NCBI GenBank assembly: GCA_937941765.1
Contig: CALDGQ010000036.1
Span: 1-64,000 of the forward strand
Direction: 5' to 3'
Length of the DNA stretch: 64,000 nt
Source of the DNA: an uncultured Saprospiraceae bacterium
GTDB taxonomy: Bacteria > Bacteroidota > Bacteroidia > Chitinophagales > Saprospiraceae
A program made the position numbers and the translations under genes. The number at the start of each line of letters is the position of its first letter. Positions within the stretch are counted from its first letter, which is position 1. Of this stretch, positions 16,940-26,012 are shown piece by piece. A model generated the notes under the pieces. It had not been told where the DNA came from and made no database searches. It was given only the letters and a program-made list of their open reading frames with translations.

Positions 16940-17115
16940 ATGCCTTTAGAACGCGGAGGGCATATTTTTACCACATAAGTTCACATAGAAACATAAATCA
17001 CAAAAGATCTTTTTTCGTTTGTTTTATCAATCAGAAATGCGCGTGACTGATACGACCCCATTTTCTTTGTGTTCATTGTTTCTAAGTTGTTCTTTGCGGT
17101 AAAAAACGTCTATGT
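16940..17115. repeat. Dispersed intergenic repeat, 'cacaaag/gtggtaaa' family (copy 2)
   Basis: GGAGGGCATATTTTTACCAC at about 16955-16974 is the reverse complement of the end of the 5690-5886 element. A run of CACATAG/CACAAAAG words follows. The second half (about 17060-17115) has the same words in opposite orientation (CTTTGTG, CTTTGCGGTAAAAA, GTGGTAAA), so the whole space between two genes is a loose inverted repeat. It is non-coding. Confidence 0.65.
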
Positions 17116-17128
17116 GGTAAATAAATAT

Positions 17129-18211
17129 CTATTTATTCAACCAAGAGCTAGCCAACCTATGAAAATGATGAACACCCTTTTCCATCGATGGAGAAAATCT
17201 ACCTCGATCATATAGCCGAGACCGAATCCCTTTTGCAACACTTTCTACCACCGCTTCATCTTCCATTTCCGTCTGATCAATATCATCATTGTTTGCTGGC
17301 TGCCCAACAGCGGTATTGAGGTAAGTACGGAACTTGATTGTTGTTTTATTTTGACCTAGCGGTTCGACAATGTTCATTGATAATCCCCATGGATAAAAAT
17401 TAAACATCATATTCGGGAATAACCAATAGTAGTAGGCAAAAATATCTTGTCCATAATCTACCGAACTTTCTGCCAAATCAAATCGCGCTTCATTTACTTT
17501 TGCTTTCCCAACTTGAAGATTGCAATACGGAAATAATTCATAATCATATTGTTCCATATCAATCGCATCATTCAATCCTGGGTGAACAAACGGAATGTGA
17601 AACCCTTCTAAAAAATTATCACAATACAAAGCCCAGTTTGCATCCACAAAATATTCCTTTGAAGTCTCTTTCTGGAAACTGTATTTTGAGAAATCTTGCC
17701 AATCCAATCGGGCTTGCATCGGTGCCACCATCTCTTCAAATGAAACTGCCGGATCTATCGATACGAAAAACATTCCTAACCATTCAACTACTTGAATTTC
17801 TGGAAGGTTGTCTTTTGCTGTTGGAAAATTTTTAGCATCTTGAAAACCAGGCATACTTTTGAAAGAACCATCTAGTCTAAAACATTTGCCATGATAACCA
17901 CAACTCAACATTTTGATTGAACCCGCTTTTTCGACTATGATATTTCCACGGTGCGTACATACATTTGAAAGGCACCTTACTTTTCCAGTTTTATCTTTTG
18001 TTAAAACCAATGGTTCGTCTAAGACACCAGGCAATAATGTGAAAGGATAAACCATCCCATTTTTTGATAATGCAGTCGTATCAGCAATATAATGCCAAGT
18101 CTTTACAAATATTTTTTCTTTGATTTGGTCAAATACGTTTGGATCATTGTAAAATGCAGCAGGCAATGTTGCTGCTTGTTTGATATTCTTATCGACGTGT
18201 ATAGGTTTCAT
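17129..18211 (-). CDS. Rieske non-heme iron oxygenase, aromatic-ring-hydroxylating dioxygenase alpha-subunit type
   Basis: A 360-aa protein from the ATG at 18211, which gives the usual N-terminus; an upstream ATG adds 27 unlikely residues. The Rieske [2Fe-2S] ligands are CTHRG (Cys85, His87) and CGYHG (Cys104, His107). The mononuclear iron site shows in EGFHIPFVH (His205, His210). A second, C-terminal helix-grip domain follows. Relatives include ring-hydroxylating and choline/carnitine-type monooxygenases that need a separate reductase. No reductase or beta subunit is adjacent, so the substrate is unknown. A one-mismatch -7 element lies at 18262-18269. Confidence 0.88.
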   Translation of the reverse strand: MKPIHVDKNIKQAATLPAAFYNDPNVFDQIKEKIFVKTWHYIADTTALSKNGMVYPFTLLPGVLDEPLVLTKDKTGKVRCLSNVCTHRGNIIVEKAGSIKMLSCGYHGKCFRLDGSFKSMPGFQDAKNFPTAKDNLPEIQVVEWLGMFFVSIDPAVSFEEMVAPMQARLDWQDFSKYSFQKETSKEYFVDANWALYCDNFLEGFHIPFVHPGLNDAIDMEQYDYELFPYCNLQVGKAKVNEARFDLAESSVDYGQDIFAYYYWLFPNMMFNFYPWGLSMNIVEPLGQNKTTIKFRTYLNTAVGQPANNDDIDQTEMEDEAVVESVAKGIRSRLYDRGRFSPSMEKGVHHFHRLASSWLNK

Positions 18212-18721
18212 TATTATTGGTTTCTTCGAATTTAGAATAAATTTTAAAGCAGATTTTAAATCAAATATTGAATTTGTGTCACTAAAAGACACTCAAAAAA
18301 AGAGATAAATGAATTTTTTTCAAAATAAATCATATGAAAACATTTACAAAACTGTTCTAATCTAACAATTAGTATACAATTTTATATACATAGTGTTTTT
18401 GCATTATTAAATAACTATCATATATGTTGAATTGTGACCTTTAATTAATTAGAATATTATTAAAAGTAAATACAGTTTTTATTCAATATTTAAACTACTA
18501 AAAGGCAGTAGCTAAAGACAATTTATGGTTTTTTTCCATACCAAATTAATTCACTGAAATTTGCTAAAAACCGATTTTAAACGACCTATTTCTGCATCTT
18601 TTTTCATTATATTTACTTGAGACTTACGAATTGGTCCTAAAAAAATGTCATGTTTTTCAACTTTGAAAGAAGACAATTGAAGATCATTTTCATAATAACT
18701 TAAACATACTCTCCTTTACTA
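18212..18721. other. Long AT-rich intergenic region between divergent genes
   Basis: About 510 bases separate the divergent Rieske and TPR genes. The region is very AT-rich, with no open frame, no strong hairpin and no member of the repeat families. A one-mismatch -7 element for the Rieske gene is at 18262-18269, and another on the plus strand (TATATTTA) is near 18608. Nothing else could be supported. Confidence 0.5.
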
Positions 18722-20125
18722 ATGAAGCGACAGAAAAAGAAAGATGGATCGATACAGACATTGGTTACCAGATATGAAACCATGGATGCCAATGATTCTG
18801 TAGAATTTTTGGATGAGCGCTCGTTCAATATGTTGATAAAATATTACGAGAAAGAAGATCAGAAAGAAAAGGCACTTTCAGTGATTGACAATGCGATTAC
18901 ACAGCACAGCTATTCTGTCGATTTCTATATTCAAAAAGCAGAACTGCTTATTAGCATTAGCCGAGTAAAGGAAGCATTGGATGCGCTTGAAAGAGCGAGA
19001 GTTTTTGCTCCTAATGATTTGGCGATTACTTTACATCGAGCAGATGCGTTGAGTAGAATGGATGAATGTGAAGATGCATTAGAATTGTTAGATGGTGTAA
19101 AGAATCATGTGAGTCGTACAGAGTCTGCAGTGGTCTTTATTGCTGAAGCAAATATTTATGAGTTTCAGGAAGATTACCAAAATATGTATTATGCATTGCA
19201 AGATGCGATACTCGCCGATCCTTCCAATCAAGAAGCACTCGAAAGAATGTGGATTTGTGTTGAACTTTCTGAAAAGTATAATGAAAGTAAAGACTTGCAC
19301 TTAGAACTTATTGACGAAAATCCATACTGCTATTTATCTTGGTATAATTTAGGTCAAGCCTATTTTCATCTAGATGATTTGTATGAAGCGATGGAAGCTT
19401 ATGAATATGCTTTTGTTGTCAACGAAAAGTTTGAATTTGCGATTCGTGATTATGCAGAAGTTTGTTTGTTGTTAGAAAAATACAACCGTGCATTAGAATG
19501 CTATAAGCAAGTTTTAGAATATGTGCGTCCAGACGGAGATTTATTTACCAAGATTGGTTTCTGTTATGAAGGTCTCGGGAATTTTGATCGTGCCAAGCAT
19601 TATTATAATAAGGCTGTCAAATTAGAACCAGAAAATAGTTACATCTATTTCAGAAGGGGAGAAGTGTATCGAAAAGAAGAAGCATATGTAAGTGCTATTA
19701 AGTCACTTCAAAAAGCCATAGAATTAAATCCGCGTCGAGAAGAATATTTTTCAGCGCTAGCAGGTACACATGCTGCACTTGGACAAAATGACCAAGCAGC
19801 ATTTTATTACAAAAAATCAGTAGAGACTGCTCCCAACGATACAAAGATTTGGATCGGGTATGCACTGTTTTATGTGGAAATCGATGAGCTGGAAAATGCT
19901 TTAGCTGTGATCGATGATGCAGATGATTGTACCGCAGGCACAGATTTGTTATACTGCCGAGTTGCTGTTCTTTTCAAATTAGGAAGAAGACAAGATGCAG
20001 TTCGTTTATTAAAAGAATCTTTTTCAGAAGATTTTCATATGCATGAGATGTTGTTTTCAATCGCGCCGTTTCTAAAAAATGATCCGGAAGTATTGGCTGC
20101 CATTTCATCACATCAAGGAGAATAA
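18722..20125 (+). CDS. Tetratricopeptide repeat protein
   Basis: A 467-aa cytoplasmic protein with no signal peptide or TM helix. It consists almost entirely of TPR units, clearest at about 200-400 (YNLGQAYFHLDDLYEAMEAY; FTKIGFCYEGLGNFDRAKHY; IYFRRGEVYRKEEAYVSAI; FSALAGTHAALGQNDQAAF). The N-terminus is basic (MKRQKKKDGS). Proteins of this type are common in Bacteroidota and act as protein-protein scaffolds; the partner is unknown. It is monocistronic and ends with a hairpin at 20187-20216. Confidence 0.85.
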   Translation: MKRQKKKDGSIQTLVTRYETMDANDSVEFLDERSFNMLIKYYEKEDQKEKALSVIDNAITQHSYSVDFYIQKAELLISISRVKEALDALERARVFAPNDLAITLHRADALSRMDECEDALELLDGVKNHVSRTESAVVFIAEANIYEFQEDYQNMYYALQDAILADPSNQEALERMWICVELSEKYNESKDLHLELIDENPYCYLSWYNLGQAYFHLDDLYEAMEAYEYAFVVNEKFEFAIRDYAEVCLLLEKYNRALECYKQVLEYVRPDGDLFTKIGFCYEGLGNFDRAKHYYNKAVKLEPENSYIYFRRGEVYRKEEAYVSAIKSLQKAIELNPRREEYFSALAGTHAALGQNDQAAFYYKKSVETAPNDTKIWIGYALFYVEIDELENALAVIDDADDCTAGTDLLYCRVAVLFKLGRRQDAVRLLKESFSEDFHMHEMLFSIAPFLKNDPEVLAAISSHQGE

Positions 20126-20186
20126 TAATACTATGTAAAAGTATATATTAATTTAGTTTTTAGTTTACAATCCAAAACTCATAGGT

Positions 20187-20216
20187 ACGGGCATCATTTG
20201 AAAAAATGGTGCCCGT
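20187..20216. terminator. Hairpin between convergent TPR and DUF429 genes
   Basis: ACGGGCATCATTT (20187-20199) pairs with AAATGGTGCCCGT (20204-20216), 12 of 13 bases plus one G-U. It could serve both converging genes, although a true U-run is missing on either side. Confidence 0.55.
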
Positions 20217-20277
20217 TAATGATTTGGGGATGATGTTGTGTTATTGTGTTTTATTGGAAATTGGATTTGCATCTCCT

Positions 20278-20850
20278 TTACAAAATAATAACTCCTTCTG
20301 CTTCATCTCCAAAAACAGCATGTTTTTTTTGGGAGTGCCGATAACCAGACAACCAACATAACATTGCATCCATCTCGTGCATGTTTTTAGGTTGGTGATG
20401 GATTTCAATTGGGAATAGTTCTTTGATAGAATGAAAAAATGGCATTGGATCTTTTGCACGTTTTTTGTAAAATTCATTATTTTTTAACACTTCTCTTACA
20501 AATCCACCTGGGTAAGTTTCATGAAATTCAACTTTGCTGAGTTGAGCTTTCAATTGCATGGCTCTTGCCGTAAGACCTCCAAGAAACATCGGGGACATTG
20601 CTTTCAATGCACGATCACATACTCTGTGATGAAACTCATTGTTGATGTTTGAATATGCGCCCGGAAGTGAAAGTGGAGCATCGATGTAAACTTTTGTAAC
20701 CGAAAATTTTTGAATTTGTTCCTTTATGAATGTATCGGTATCTCGATTTTTTTCACTTGTGATTATTTCTAATCCATTATTAAGGTTCATACAGATGGCA
20801 GTAGTTCCTGCTTTTTTTGCACCATAATCTATTCCGAAGTGTAGTTTCAT
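20278..20850 (-). CDS. DUF429 family protein, predicted RNase H-like fold
   Basis: A 190-aa protein. The opening FGIDYGAKKAGTTAIC is the first strand-turn-strand of an actin/RNase H-like fold with an Asp in the first strand. YIDAPLSLPG gives the second conserved Asp, and HEMDAMLCWLSGY near the C-terminus the last acidic position. This pattern fits DUF429, annotated as predicted nuclease (RNase H/RuvC/YqgF fold). Biochemical function is unknown. The gene stands alone, followed by the shared hairpin at 20187 and preceded by a family B repeat at 20887. Confidence 0.72.
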   Translation of the reverse strand: MKLHFGIDYGAKKAGTTAICMNLNNGLEIITSEKNRDTDTFIKEQIQKFSVTKVYIDAPLSLPGAYSNINNEFHHRVCDRALKAMSPMFLGGLTARAMQLKAQLSKVEFHETYPGGFVREVLKNNEFYKKRAKDPMPFFHSIKELFPIEIHHQPKNMHEMDAMLCWLSGYRHSQKKHAVFGDEAEGVIIL

Positions 20851-20886
20851 AATTGTTAATTTACGAAAATGTGATGTTGTTTTTGT

Positions 20887-20994
20887 GATGGGATTTTCCC
20901 ATCACTAGGCGGTTATATCGTTCCGTTGGAACTTGGGATTAGCATAATTCCAACGGAATGGAATAAACCTCCAGATATGGGAAAATCCCATATC
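20887..20994. repeat. Chain of tight hairpins (family B repeat, copy with TCCCAT stems)
   Basis: GATGGGA-ttt-TCCCATC (20887-20903), TTCC-gtt-GGAA within 20921-20931, TTCC-aac-GGAA within 20948-20958 (the last two also pair with each other over 11 bases), and GATATGGGA-aaa-TCCCATATC (20974-20994). The arrangement recurs, shortened, at 41243-41289. Confidence 0.8.
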
Positions 20995-21005
20995 AGATAA
21001 AACAA

Positions 21006-21036
21006 AAAACGGGCATCACAAAAGCAACACCCGTTT
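21006..21036 (-). terminator. Rho-independent terminator of the aldehyde dehydrogenase gene
   Basis: On the minus strand AAACGGG pairs with CCCGTTT, extended by G-U pairs to about 12 base pairs, followed by TTTTTTGTTTT. It lies about 60 bases after the ALDH stop. Confidence 0.75.
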
Positions 21037-21097
21037 CAATTATCTTAAAGTTCCTACGGCAATATAATCACGAATTATAGAAGTGTCCCATATTGAA

Positions 21098-22624
21098 CTA
21101 CAAATCAAACTTAATCCCCTGAGCCAAAGGAACCACATTGTTATAATTAATAGTATTAGTCTGACGTCTCATATATGCTTTCCACGCATCAGATCCACTT
21201 TCACGGCCACCACCAGTATCTTTCTCACCACCAAAAGCACCACCAATCTCAGCACCACTAGTACCGATATTTACATTAGCAATACCACAATCAGAACCTG
21301 CAGCAGAAAGGAATTTTTCAGCATATCTTAAATTGTTGGTCATGATTGCTGAAGATAAACCTTGAGGAACATCATTCTGTAATGCAATGGCTTGATCCAA
21401 TGTTTTATACTTCATCAAATACAAAATTGGAGCAAATGTTTCATGCTTTACAATGTCCAAGTTGCCAGAAACTTCAGCAACACAAGGCTTGACATAACAT
21501 CCACTTTTGTATTTTGCACCTTTAAGTACACCGCCTTCAACGATGAATTTCGCTTTTGCTTTTTTCGCTTTTGCAATAGAGTCTTGGTAAATAGCAACGG
21601 AATCTTTATCAATCAGTGGTCCCATATGCATCTTTGGATTCAAAGGATCTCCAATCTTTATTTGCTTATAGGCTTTGATTAATCCTTTCTTCACTTTGTC
21701 ATAGATTTTTTCGTGTACAATCAAACGACGTGTTGAAGTACACCGCTGTCCGCAAGTTCCAACTGCACCAAAGACTGCACCAGCCATTACGATATTCAAC
21801 TCAGCATCTTCGGCAACGATGATTGCATTGTTACCACCTAATTCTAATAAAGTGTTACCCATTCTTCCTGCGACTTTTGCACCTACGATTTTACCCATAC
21901 GTGTGCTACCTGTTGCAGAAATTAAAGGAAGCCTTGTGTCTTCACTCATGTATTCTCCAACTTTGTAATCGCCATTTACTAAACAACAAACACCTTCAGG
22001 CACTTTATTGTCTTTCAATACTTTGTGTAAAATATTTTGACAAGCAATTGCACAAAGAGGTGTTTTCTCCGATGGCTTCCAAATACAAACATCTCCGCAA
22101 ACCATTGCGATCATTGAATTCCAAGACCAAACAGCTACTGGGAAATTGAATGCACTGATTATCCCAACAACACCCATCGGATGCCACTGCTCATACATAC
22201 GGTGCAATGGTCTTTCAGAGTGCATCGTCAATCCATACAACTGACGAGATAATCCAACTGCAAAATCACAAATATCAATCATCTCTTGTACTTCTCCCCA
22301 TCCTTCTTGCAAGCTCTTTCCCATTTCGTAAGAAACTAATTTTCCTAAGTCATCTTTGTATTTTCTCAACTCATTTCCATATTGTCGAACAATCTCCCCA
22401 CGTTGTGGTGCTGGCATTGATCTCCAAGTTTGAAATGCTTTTTGAGAAGTCTTAACAACTTTTTCGTATTCCGCTTTCGTCGTTACACTCACACTACCGA
22501 TAAATTTGCCGTCAACCGGAGAATAAGAATCGATATAAGTTTTAGATGCAGTACTTTTTAATCCAGTACTCGTTCCGTTGTTTTTCTTTTTGAGATTTAG
22601 TTTTTTTAGAAAGTCCGTTTTCAT
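21098..22624 (-). CDS. Aldehyde dehydrogenase, ALDH7/alpha-aminoadipic semialdehyde type
   Basis: A 508-aa NAD(P)+-dependent aldehyde dehydrogenase. Catalytic Cys295 lies in [10 protein letters not shown], the general base Glu261 in LELGG, and Asn160 in SAFNFP; the cofactor loop is SATGSTRMG. The C-terminal block [17 protein letters not shown] is typical of ALDH7 (AASADH, AmaB/PcdH), which oxidises alpha-aminoadipic semialdehyde/piperideine-6-carboxylate in lysine breakdown. A basic N-terminal extension (about residues 1-28) is present. No other lysine-catabolism gene is adjacent, so the substrate call rests on family similarity. A perfect -7 element precedes it at 22677. Confidence 0.9.
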   Translation of the reverse strand: MKTDFLKKLNLKKKNNGTSTGLKSTASKTYIDSYSPVDGKFIGSVSVTTKAEYEKVVKTSQKAFQTWRSMPAPQRGEIVRQYGNELRKYKDDLGKLVSYEMGKSLQEGWGEVQEMIDICDFAVGLSRQLYGLTMHSERPLHRMYEQWHPMGVVGIISAFNFPVAVWSWNSMIAMVCGDVCIWKPSEKTPLCAIACQNILHKVLKDNKVPEGVCCLVNGDYKVGEYMSEDTRLPLISATGSTRMGKIVGAKVAGRMGNTLLELGGNNAIIVAEDAELNIVMAGAVFGAVGTCGQRCTSTRRLIVHEKIYDKVKKGLIKAYKQIKIGDPLNPKMHMGPLIDKDSVAIYQDSIAKAKKAKAKFIVEGGVLKGAKYKSGCYVKPCVAEVSGNLDIVKHETFAPILYLMKYKTLDQAIALQNDVPQGLSSAIMTNNLRYAEKFLSAAGSDCGIANVNIGTSGAEIGGAFGGEKDTGGGRESGSDAWKAYMRRQTNTINYNNVVPLAQGIKFDL

Positions 22625-22676
22625 TGTGAATTAGAATTTATTTTAGTCGAATAATTTATTTTACAATATTAGAGTG

Positions 22677-22684
22677 CAAAAGTA
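22677..22684 (-). promoter_or_regulatory. Promoter -7 element for the ALDH gene
   Basis: TACTTTTG on the minus strand, a perfect TAnnTTTG, 53 bases upstream of the ALDH start. No clear -33 TTG. Confidence 0.6.
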
Positions 22685-22728
22685 AGTAAAATTGAAGCTT
22701 AATGCTTGAGAAATTTTGGACTGGACTT

Positions 22729-22798
22729 AAGTATTAAGTAAAAAGACGACGTTGACTCGCGAGCTCACGAAACAAGGTCGTCTTTTTACTTTATACTT
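22729..22798. repeat. Family A palindrome with CGCGAGCTC loop
   Basis: Arms 22729-22750 and 22777-22798 pair over 20 of 22 bases and consist of AT-rich sequence ending in AAAAAGACGAC. The 26-base loop contains CTCGCGAGCTC (22756-22766), the same 11-mer as in the element at 40453-40463. The right end lies 1 base from the stop of the RND gene, so it can fold in that transcript as a terminator-like stem. Confidence 0.85.
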
Positions 22799-22799
22799 A

Positions 22800-25061
22800 T
22801 TACTTGGTACTATTCTCCTCCTTAATAAGCCACCTAATCAAAACAGGAATCAGCAACAAATCGCCAATCACTGCACTTAATAGAGTTGCACTAATTAAAA
22901 GCCCAATCACAACACTTGGCGGATGAATCGAAAAGAGTAAAACCAAAAAACCAAAAAATAAAATAATACTGGTGAGAATAATCGCTTTGCCAGATTCAAC
23001 AAAAGTAATTTCAAGGGAATCATCAATATTCAGTCCTTTGCGACGCGCTAGCATGAATTTACTAATAAAGTGGATCGTGTCATCTACCGCAATTCCAAAA
23101 ATGACTGCAAAAACAATTGAAATACCTGCTTCCAACTCTACGCCTAAATAACCTAACAATGCACCTGCTAAAATTAAAGGAATGACATTAGGAATCAAAG
23201 AAATGACCATCAATCTCCAATCTCGAAATAATAAAGCCATAATTAATCCAACAATCAAAACAGCTAATCCCAATCCCCACAACAAACTTTGTCTGACGTA
23301 GATAGAATTTTTTTCCAGAATCAAACCCGTTCCTGTTTGCTGCAAAGCAATAACAGAAGTGTCGATATTGCTTGCAATCCAAGTATCTAAGTTACGTCGG
23401 ATAAGTTGAGTGCTGTCTGCACCAATGTCTTTCATTCGACAAGCAATTCTGGTTTTAGTTTTATCCTGACTTAATAAAACATCTACACTTACTTCTGGAA
23501 CTTTCTCTGCGAATTTGTTGACCTTATTAAATTGCTTTTCTGTATTCGGAAATTCATATGCACTTTTTCGATTATTACTCATCATTTGATTGATGCTTTT
23601 ATACACCATAAGAATTGAGTTGATCGAATTGATATGTGGACTGGTACGCAACTTTATTTCTAATTTGTCAATCTCTTTCAAAACTTCATAGTCATCTGCT
23701 TGCTTCCCATTTTTTGCAAATACAGCAAATTCCATTGGTCGAAATCCAGCAAACATATTTTCAAAGAAAAGAAAGTCTTCTGTGATTTTTTCTCCTCTTG
23801 GCATATTATCGATAATATTGTAATTGGTTGAAATTTTGGAAATACCAATCAAAGCAAATATCGCAAAACCTAAAGCGCCTAATGCAATTGCACGTCCATT
23901 CCTAGTGGTGTATTTATGGAGCGCTCTCATCTTATCATTCCAAAACGATTTGCCATCTTTAATTTTTACTAAATCATTTACATCACATTTTACCAACAAT
24001 GCAGTTGTGAAAAATATAACAGTTACATAAGCGACTAAAACACCAATTGCAGCATTGATACCAAAGTCTCTAATGGGTTGAACTTGACTCGTCATTAATG
24101 TTCCGAAACCAACTGCTGTCGTAGCTGAAGTCAGTAAAGTCGCTAACCCAATTTCTTTGATAGTAATCGTAATGGCTTCCCGATTGGTAAGTCCTTTTCG
24201 CAACTCATCTATGTATTTAGACATAATGTGAATCACATCTGAAGTTCCAACAATAATCATCAAAACCGGATATAATGCTGCCATCGCATTCAATTCTCGA
24301 CCCAGCAATCCTAAAAGACCAAGAAATAATAGCAAGCCCAATCCAATCGATACCAATGCAATCGCAATACCTTTTGGTCGCCGGAAAATGAGAAACATAA
24401 TCAACAAAACGAGTATCATGGAAACGATTCCACTAACAATAATTTCACGCTTTTGCATGTAAACCAACTCTTGCTGAAAATAGGCTCGACCTAAAAAATG
24501 ATAAGCTTCAAAATCATAAATAGCCATTAAGAGATTCAGCGAATCCATTAGTTCCTCCGATTCCTCCAATTTCATTTTCTCTGTTGTCTTCAAAACGATG
24601 TTTAACGCCGTTCCATCTTTGGAAATTAGGTTGTAAACAAACCGCTCATCCGTCAATATTTTTTCTTTGTCGCGTTCGTACTTCGACGGATCATTGATAT
24701 GAATTGCAGGGATGGTTGTAATCGCAAATGGAGTCTTGACAGGATAAGATATTTTCGTCAAAGATTGGGTACTAACAACATATGGAAGTGTTCTTGTTGC
24801 TAAGGTTAAGTCGTGAAATTTTTCAAGAAATTCTTGCTCAAAAACACCCGATTTTTTCTCAACAGCTATAAACAAAAAGTTGTCATCCGTTTCAAACTCT
24901 TCAATGAATTCTTTAAAAAATTCGAGGTCAGGATCATTGGTCGGAAAGAATTGTTCGAAGTCAAAAGAGAACTTCAATTGAAAGATTAAATAGACGCTAA
25001 TCAACCCCAAAATGGAGAAGAGCGCGATTGATTTATTTCCTGGTAGTTTCGTTAGTTCCAT
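22800..25061 (-). CDS. RND/MMPL family transporter
   Basis: A 753-aa inner-membrane protein with the duplicated RND-like layout: TM1 at about 12-28, a first periplasmic domain (30-200), TM cluster (205-360), TM7 (about 390-410), a second periplasmic domain (410-600) and a final TM cluster (605-745). Conserved helices include MIIVGTSDVIHIMSKY and VIFGIAVDDTIHF. It belongs to the MMPL/HpnN-like, sterol-sensing-type group that moves lipids or hydrophobic compounds; it lacks the partners of tripartite drug pumps, and the cargo is unknown. A near-consensus -7 element (25069-25076) leaves only a few leader bases before the ATG. Confidence 0.88.
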   Translation of the reverse strand: MELTKLPGNKSIALFSILGLISVYLIFQLKFSFDFEQFFPTNDPDLEFFKEFIEEFETDDNFLFIAVEKKSGVFEQEFLEKFHDLTLATRTLPYVVSTQSLTKISYPVKTPFAITTIPAIHINDPSKYERDKEKILTDERFVYNLISKDGTALNIVLKTTEKMKLEESEELMDSLNLLMAIYDFEAYHFLGRAYFQQELVYMQKREIIVSGIVSMILVLLIMFLIFRRPKGIAIALVSIGLGLLLFLGLLGLLGRELNAMAALYPVLMIIVGTSDVIHIMSKYIDELRKGLTNREAITITIKEIGLATLLTSATTAVGFGTLMTSQVQPIRDFGINAAIGVLVAYVTVIFFTTALLVKCDVNDLVKIKDGKSFWNDKMRALHKYTTRNGRAIALGALGFAIFALIGISKISTNYNIIDNMPRGEKITEDFLFFENMFAGFRPMEFAVFAKNGKQADDYEVLKEIDKLEIKLRTSPHINSINSILMVYKSINQMMSNNRKSAYEFPNTEKQFNKVNKFAEKVPEVSVDVLLSQDKTKTRIACRMKDIGADSTQLIRRNLDTWIASNIDTSVIALQQTGTGLILEKNSIYVRQSLLWGLGLAVLIVGLIMALLFRDWRLMVISLIPNVIPLILAGALLGYLGVELEAGISIVFAVIFGIAVDDTIHFISKFMLARRKGLNIDDSLEITFVESGKAIILTSIILFFGFLVLLFSIHPPSVVIGLLISATLLSAVIGDLLLIPVLIRWLIKEENSTK

Positions 25062-25215
25062 GCGTTGGCAAAGTAAACATTCATTTAGGTAAATAGTTGG
25101 TTGCCAAGACCTGAATTTTTAATGTTTTTTTAATAAAAACGATTCAATAAAGCGCTACATTTAAATATGAGAATCAATTAGAATATGATTTAGTATTTCT
25201 TCGTATTTTCACAAA

Positions 25216-25986
25216 ATGAAAAAAGTGATTCGATTACCAAAAGAGTTGGAGCCACATAAGGACTTGTTGAAAGCAACAGCGACTTCTTTTGTTCAATTGG
25301 TTGCACACAATGCAGGTCCTGATCGAGTCTGGAACAGCAAGATTGGAGGTTTCCCTTATATGAAAGTAGCATCGGATTATCCGGTGGATGGAGCAGGGAA
25401 ACCAATGTTCTTGTTAGCTCAAATTAATTTTAGTGAATTTGGAAATATCAAAGGTTTTCCAACAAAAGGTTTACTTCAATTTTTTATGGAAGAAAATGGG
25501 ATGTATGGAAACGATAACGAGAAAACGATTACAGTAAATTATATCGCAGATCCAACTGTGGAAATGGAAGTCAAAAAAAATCAAGCGGAAGTTGAGTATG
25601 AAAATTTACCGCTAAATAATACAACAACAGATTTTGTGTTATCAGCGACCAAGTCTGTAGAAATCGCACCACTTTCTGACATCGCTTTTGATGGAAAATT
25701 GGGCGATGAATTTTTTAGAGCATTTGGAGAGGATGAGTACGATCTAAGAGATAGATATAGTGAAGCAGTTGCTGCCACTGGTCATAAAATTGGTGGTTAT
25801 GCGCACTTTGCACAAGAAGATCCAAGAGCACCTGATCATGATGACATTTTATTGTTACAATTAGATAGTGATGATAAGATCGGACTGAAATGGGGAGATA
25901 TGGGCGTTGCTCATTTTTTTATCAAAAAAGCGGATTTGGAAAATCTCGATTTCTCACGCGTTATTTTTCAATGGGACTGCCATTAA
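25216..25986 (+). CDS. DUF1963 (YwqG-like) family protein
   Basis: A 256-aa cytoplasmic protein of the DUF1963/YwqG family, seen from SKIGGFPYM near the N-terminus, LLAQINFSEF, a central GFPTKGLLQFFM, and the closing LLLQLDSDDKIGLKWGDMGVAHFFI. Its function is unknown; members occur widely and sometimes near toxin-immunity loci, which is not the case here. The gene is followed after 26 bases by a membrane protein gene on the same strand, so the two may be co-transcribed. Confidence 0.85.
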   Translation: MKKVIRLPKELEPHKDLLKATATSFVQLVAHNAGPDRVWNSKIGGFPYMKVASDYPVDGAGKPMFLLAQINFSEFGNIKGFPTKGLLQFFMEENGMYGNDNEKTITVNYIADPTVEMEVKKNQAEVEYENLPLNNTTTDFVLSATKSVEIAPLSDIAFDGKLGDEFFRAFGEDEYDLRDRYSEAVAATGHKIGGYAHFAQEDPRAPDHDDILLLQLDSDDKIGLKWGDMGVAHFFIKKADLENLDFSRVIFQWDCH

Positions 25987-26012
25987 TTTAAAAGAATAGA
26001 AAACGACAGACT